Below are positions 62,354 to 64,000 of a stretch of 64,000 nt of DNA, in pieces. The notes under the pieces were generated by a model. That model searched no databases, had not been told where the DNA came from, and saw only the letters and a list, made by a program, of their open reading frames with translations. The DNA is from Ochrobactrum sp. Q0168 (lineage in GTDB: Bacteria > Pseudomonadota > Alphaproteobacteria > Rhizobiales > Rhizobiaceae): NCBI RefSeq assembly GCF_016427605.1, contig NZ_JAELXQ010000011.1:57464-121463 (forward strand). The letters are read 5' to 3'. The position numbers and the translations under genes were made by a program. Each line of letters opens with the position of its first letter. The stretch's first letter is position 1.

Positions 62354-63427
62354 TCAGTTGTTTCTCAGGAACTTGAACGGAACGCCGGAGATGAGCGCCT
62401 TCACATAGCGCTTCTTCTGATAATAGCCATTGAGCGACACGCGCGGCAGCCGCATAAGGGATAGCAGGCTGTCACCGCTCAGTACGCCCGGCTGAGTGGT
62501 CACCCCCACGGCAAATCCTGCGTCTTCGACGGCAACCGCCTCTCGCTTGCCGACAGCGGTTGGCCAGCCATAGGGATAGGAGAACGAGCGGGGGCGCTGC
62601 CCGACATAGCGTTCAATTGCTACGGCGGATTGATCTATCTCTTGACGCAGCCTGTCGTTGCTCACACGACGCAGATTGACGTGGTTGACTGTATGCGCGC
62701 CAAAATGAACCAACGGGTCCTTGGCCAGCGAGCGCAACTCCTGCTCATCCATCACCAGATCGTCGACAATCGCTGTTGGCGACACGCCGTGGCGCTCAGC
62801 TGTCATGTCTATGCGGTGCACTGCAACATCTTCATCGATGGCCTGAACGAAGTCCGTGAGCTGATCAAAGGCTACTCGCTTTTCGTTGAGCGTCTGACAG
62901 CGAACATCCACAGGCCCACTGCCAAAATCGAACGCGAAGCGCGAGGCGGTACGCGTCAAGGCTTCAGCCGTTTCCCACCATGGGCTGCGCTTGCGTTCGA
63001 CAAAGCCCGGATTGATGAAGATCGTGTAGGGGATGGAGAACTTCGCAAATAGGGGCGCTGCGAAGGTGGCATTGTTGCGATAGCCGTCATCAAGAGTGAA
63101 CGCTACGAACCTGCGTCTGTCGGTCTTGTCGGCAAGCAAAGCTGGCAGGTCATGCAGATGAACCGGCGTAAGCCCCTCGTCGATTGCCGCGCTGATCGCT
63201 TGTTCCAGAAACTCCGGCGTGACTGACAGATGTGCATTGGGGGCAAAGCGCTGCGCCAGCGCCGGACGAACATGATGCAGGGTGAAGATGACGCCGCGCC
63301 CCGCAGCAGTCGGGAATGTCGAGCGCAGGCAAGGAGCCGCCGCCACCTCAAGCCCGGCCCGGATCATGGTGTAGCGTAGCGAGGCGCCTATCCCCTGGAA
63401 CGATCGCATTGCACCGCGCGCCATCAC
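62354..63427 (-). CDS. polysaccharide deacetylase family protein
   Basis: The ~357-residue protein has a NodB-type deacetylase domain: FTLDDGYRNN (Asp-Asp, motif 1), FGAHTVNHVNL (His-x3-His, motif 2) and FSYPYGWPTA (motif 3). The region before it (GVIFTLHHVRP) is typical of the group. No signal peptide is clear; the N-terminus has a weak hydrophobic part. It is likely part of surface polysaccharide processing. The second ATG (63424) is equally possible as start. Confidence 0.88.
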   Translation of the reverse strand: MMARGAMRSFQGIGASLRYTMIRAGLEVAAAPCLRSTFPTAAGRGVIFTLHHVRPALAQRFAPNAHLSVTPEFLEQAISAAIDEGLTPVHLHDLPALLADKTDRRRFVAFTLDDGYRNNATFAAPLFAKFSIPYTIFINPGFVERKRSPWWETAEALTRTASRFAFDFGSGPVDVRCQTLNEKRVAFDQLTDFVQAIDEDVAVHRIDMTAERHGVSPTAIVDDLVMDEQELRSLAKDPLVHFGAHTVNHVNLRRVSNDRLRQEIDQSAVAIERYVGQRPRSFSYPYGWPTAVGKREAVAVEDAGFAVGVTTQPGVLSGDSLLSLMRLPRVSLNGYYQKKRYVKALISGVPFKFLRNN

Positions 63428-63605
63428 AAGTGCGCCCCCAACTAAGTAAAAATCAAAAGGTCATTACACGATGGTTCGTCAACAAGTCATTGATGCATGT
63501 TGGTCGGAACTATCGAAGGCCAGCGCGCGCCAAGGACCTGCATAACGCACCTATCATGCCCTTTCGTTACACAACAGGTTTCAGATGCTGCCGATAGATA
63601 CAAAA
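63428..63605. other. intergenic region upstream of the deacetylase gene
   Basis: No gene seen. It holds the deacetylase promoter region and ends at a strong bidirectional terminator. Confidence 0.35.
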
Positions 63606-63636
63606 AAAAGCCCCGCATTTTGATGCGGGGCTTTTG
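63606..63636. terminator. strong bidirectional intrinsic terminator
   Basis: AAAAGCCCCGCA (63606-63617) pairs with TGCGGGGCTTTT (63624-63635), 12-bp perfect stem, with A and T tracts outside. It lies past the initiator tRNA region on the minus strand and could end its transcript. Confidence 0.85.
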
Positions 63637-63641
63637 TATTG

Positions 63642-63812
63642 ATTTTGGTTGCGGGGGCAGGATTTGTCCCGTTCGTCGGGGAATTGATTCACTGGATCAA
63701 TTCCTTATCCTCCTCACCCTTCAGGTTATGAGCCTGATGAGGTGAGACCGTTAAAAAATCGATCCAGTGAATCGATTTTAGGTCGAACGGGCTGCTGCTC
63801 CACGAAGCTTGC
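63642..63812 (-). pseudogene. scrambled tRNA-fMet remnant within a long palindrome
   Basis: Three pieces of the neighbouring initiator tRNA occur in the same order: the acceptor/T-arm part TTGGTTGCGGGGGCAGGATTTG (63642-63665 region), the anticodon arm CCTTCAGGTTATGAGCCTGA (63719-63738 region) and the D-arm part CGGGCTGC...CTCCAC. Between them lie inverted repeats: CCCGTTCG/CGAACGGG (about 63669 and 63784) and GATTCACTGGATC (63686-63698) with GATCCAGTGAATC (63761-63773). The element cannot fold as a tRNA. Confidence 0.6.
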
Positions 63813-63875
63813 ACAAGCTTGTGCAGCTACCATCGTGAGGTGCATGCATGAAGGATATTGGGATTTAAGAAGATT

Positions 63876-63952
<77 letters not shown>

Positions 63953-64000
63953 CCAGGGTGTTTAATTTATAACCGGTTGGGTATTTTGAGCGATTATCGC

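Overview
The window reads as chromosome of an alphaproteobacterium of the family Brucellaceae (Brucella/Ochrobactrum type). The basis is the GC-rich codon use, the Rhizobiales-like gene content (glk, dapB, coaBC, ubiB-ubiE, a paired EEP phosphatase and cardiolipin synthase, BluB) and the short palindromic intergenic repeats. No computed identity supports the genus; this is recognition only. Most of the 64 kb is ordinary core or accessory chromosome, with one clear foreign island.

Layout. 1-9 kb: partial GST, queG, an SDR epimerase, mepA, mgsA, glk, an MsbA-like ABC exporter, dapB, gpmA. 9-19.4 kb: tRNA-Leu(CAG), bluB, a small orphan gene preceded by three C4-like structured RNA units, a membrane alpha/beta hydrolase, a YhhN protein with an aldehyde dehydrogenase, an EEP phosphatase convergent with cardiolipin synthase, and an HdeD-like protein. 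19.5-28.3 kb: prfC, then the leftward ubiE-ubiB-coaBC unit (CoaBC carries an N-terminal ribbon-helix-helix domain), upp, a retropepsin-like protease, slyX, a GNAT acetyltransferase, msrA and a membrane protein.

28.7-42.0 kb: a ~13.3 kb AT-rich genomic island in tRNA-Ser(GGA), bounded by a 14-bp direct repeat of the tRNA 3' end. It holds a tyrosine integrase, a 46-aa protein, an HUH Rep-like protein, a possibly frameshifted small gene, a DUF1254 exported protein, a serine recombinase with flanking dyads, a 921-aa NACHT/STAND NTPase (candidate immune gene), and a set of exported or membrane proteins arranged around an XRE regulator. Related palindromes lie before both leftward units of that set, which is the best candidate here for an undescribed system.

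42-64 kb: a beta-class GST, a Tlde1/DUF2778 protein, a diguanylate cyclase and a DnaQ-like exonuclease. These are followed by a nine-gene leftward cluster: GntR regulator, aldehyde dehydrogenase, SDR, five-gene oligopeptide-type ABC importer and amidase. It looks like uptake and degradation of an unknown amide or peptide-like compound. Next come a LysR regulator divergent from an ankyrin-deaminase-MFS operon, a DHA2-type MFS pump, tRNA-Gly(GCC), a polysaccharide deacetylase, and a leftward initiator tRNA. A scrambled palindromic tRNA-fMet remnant lies beside that last tRNA.
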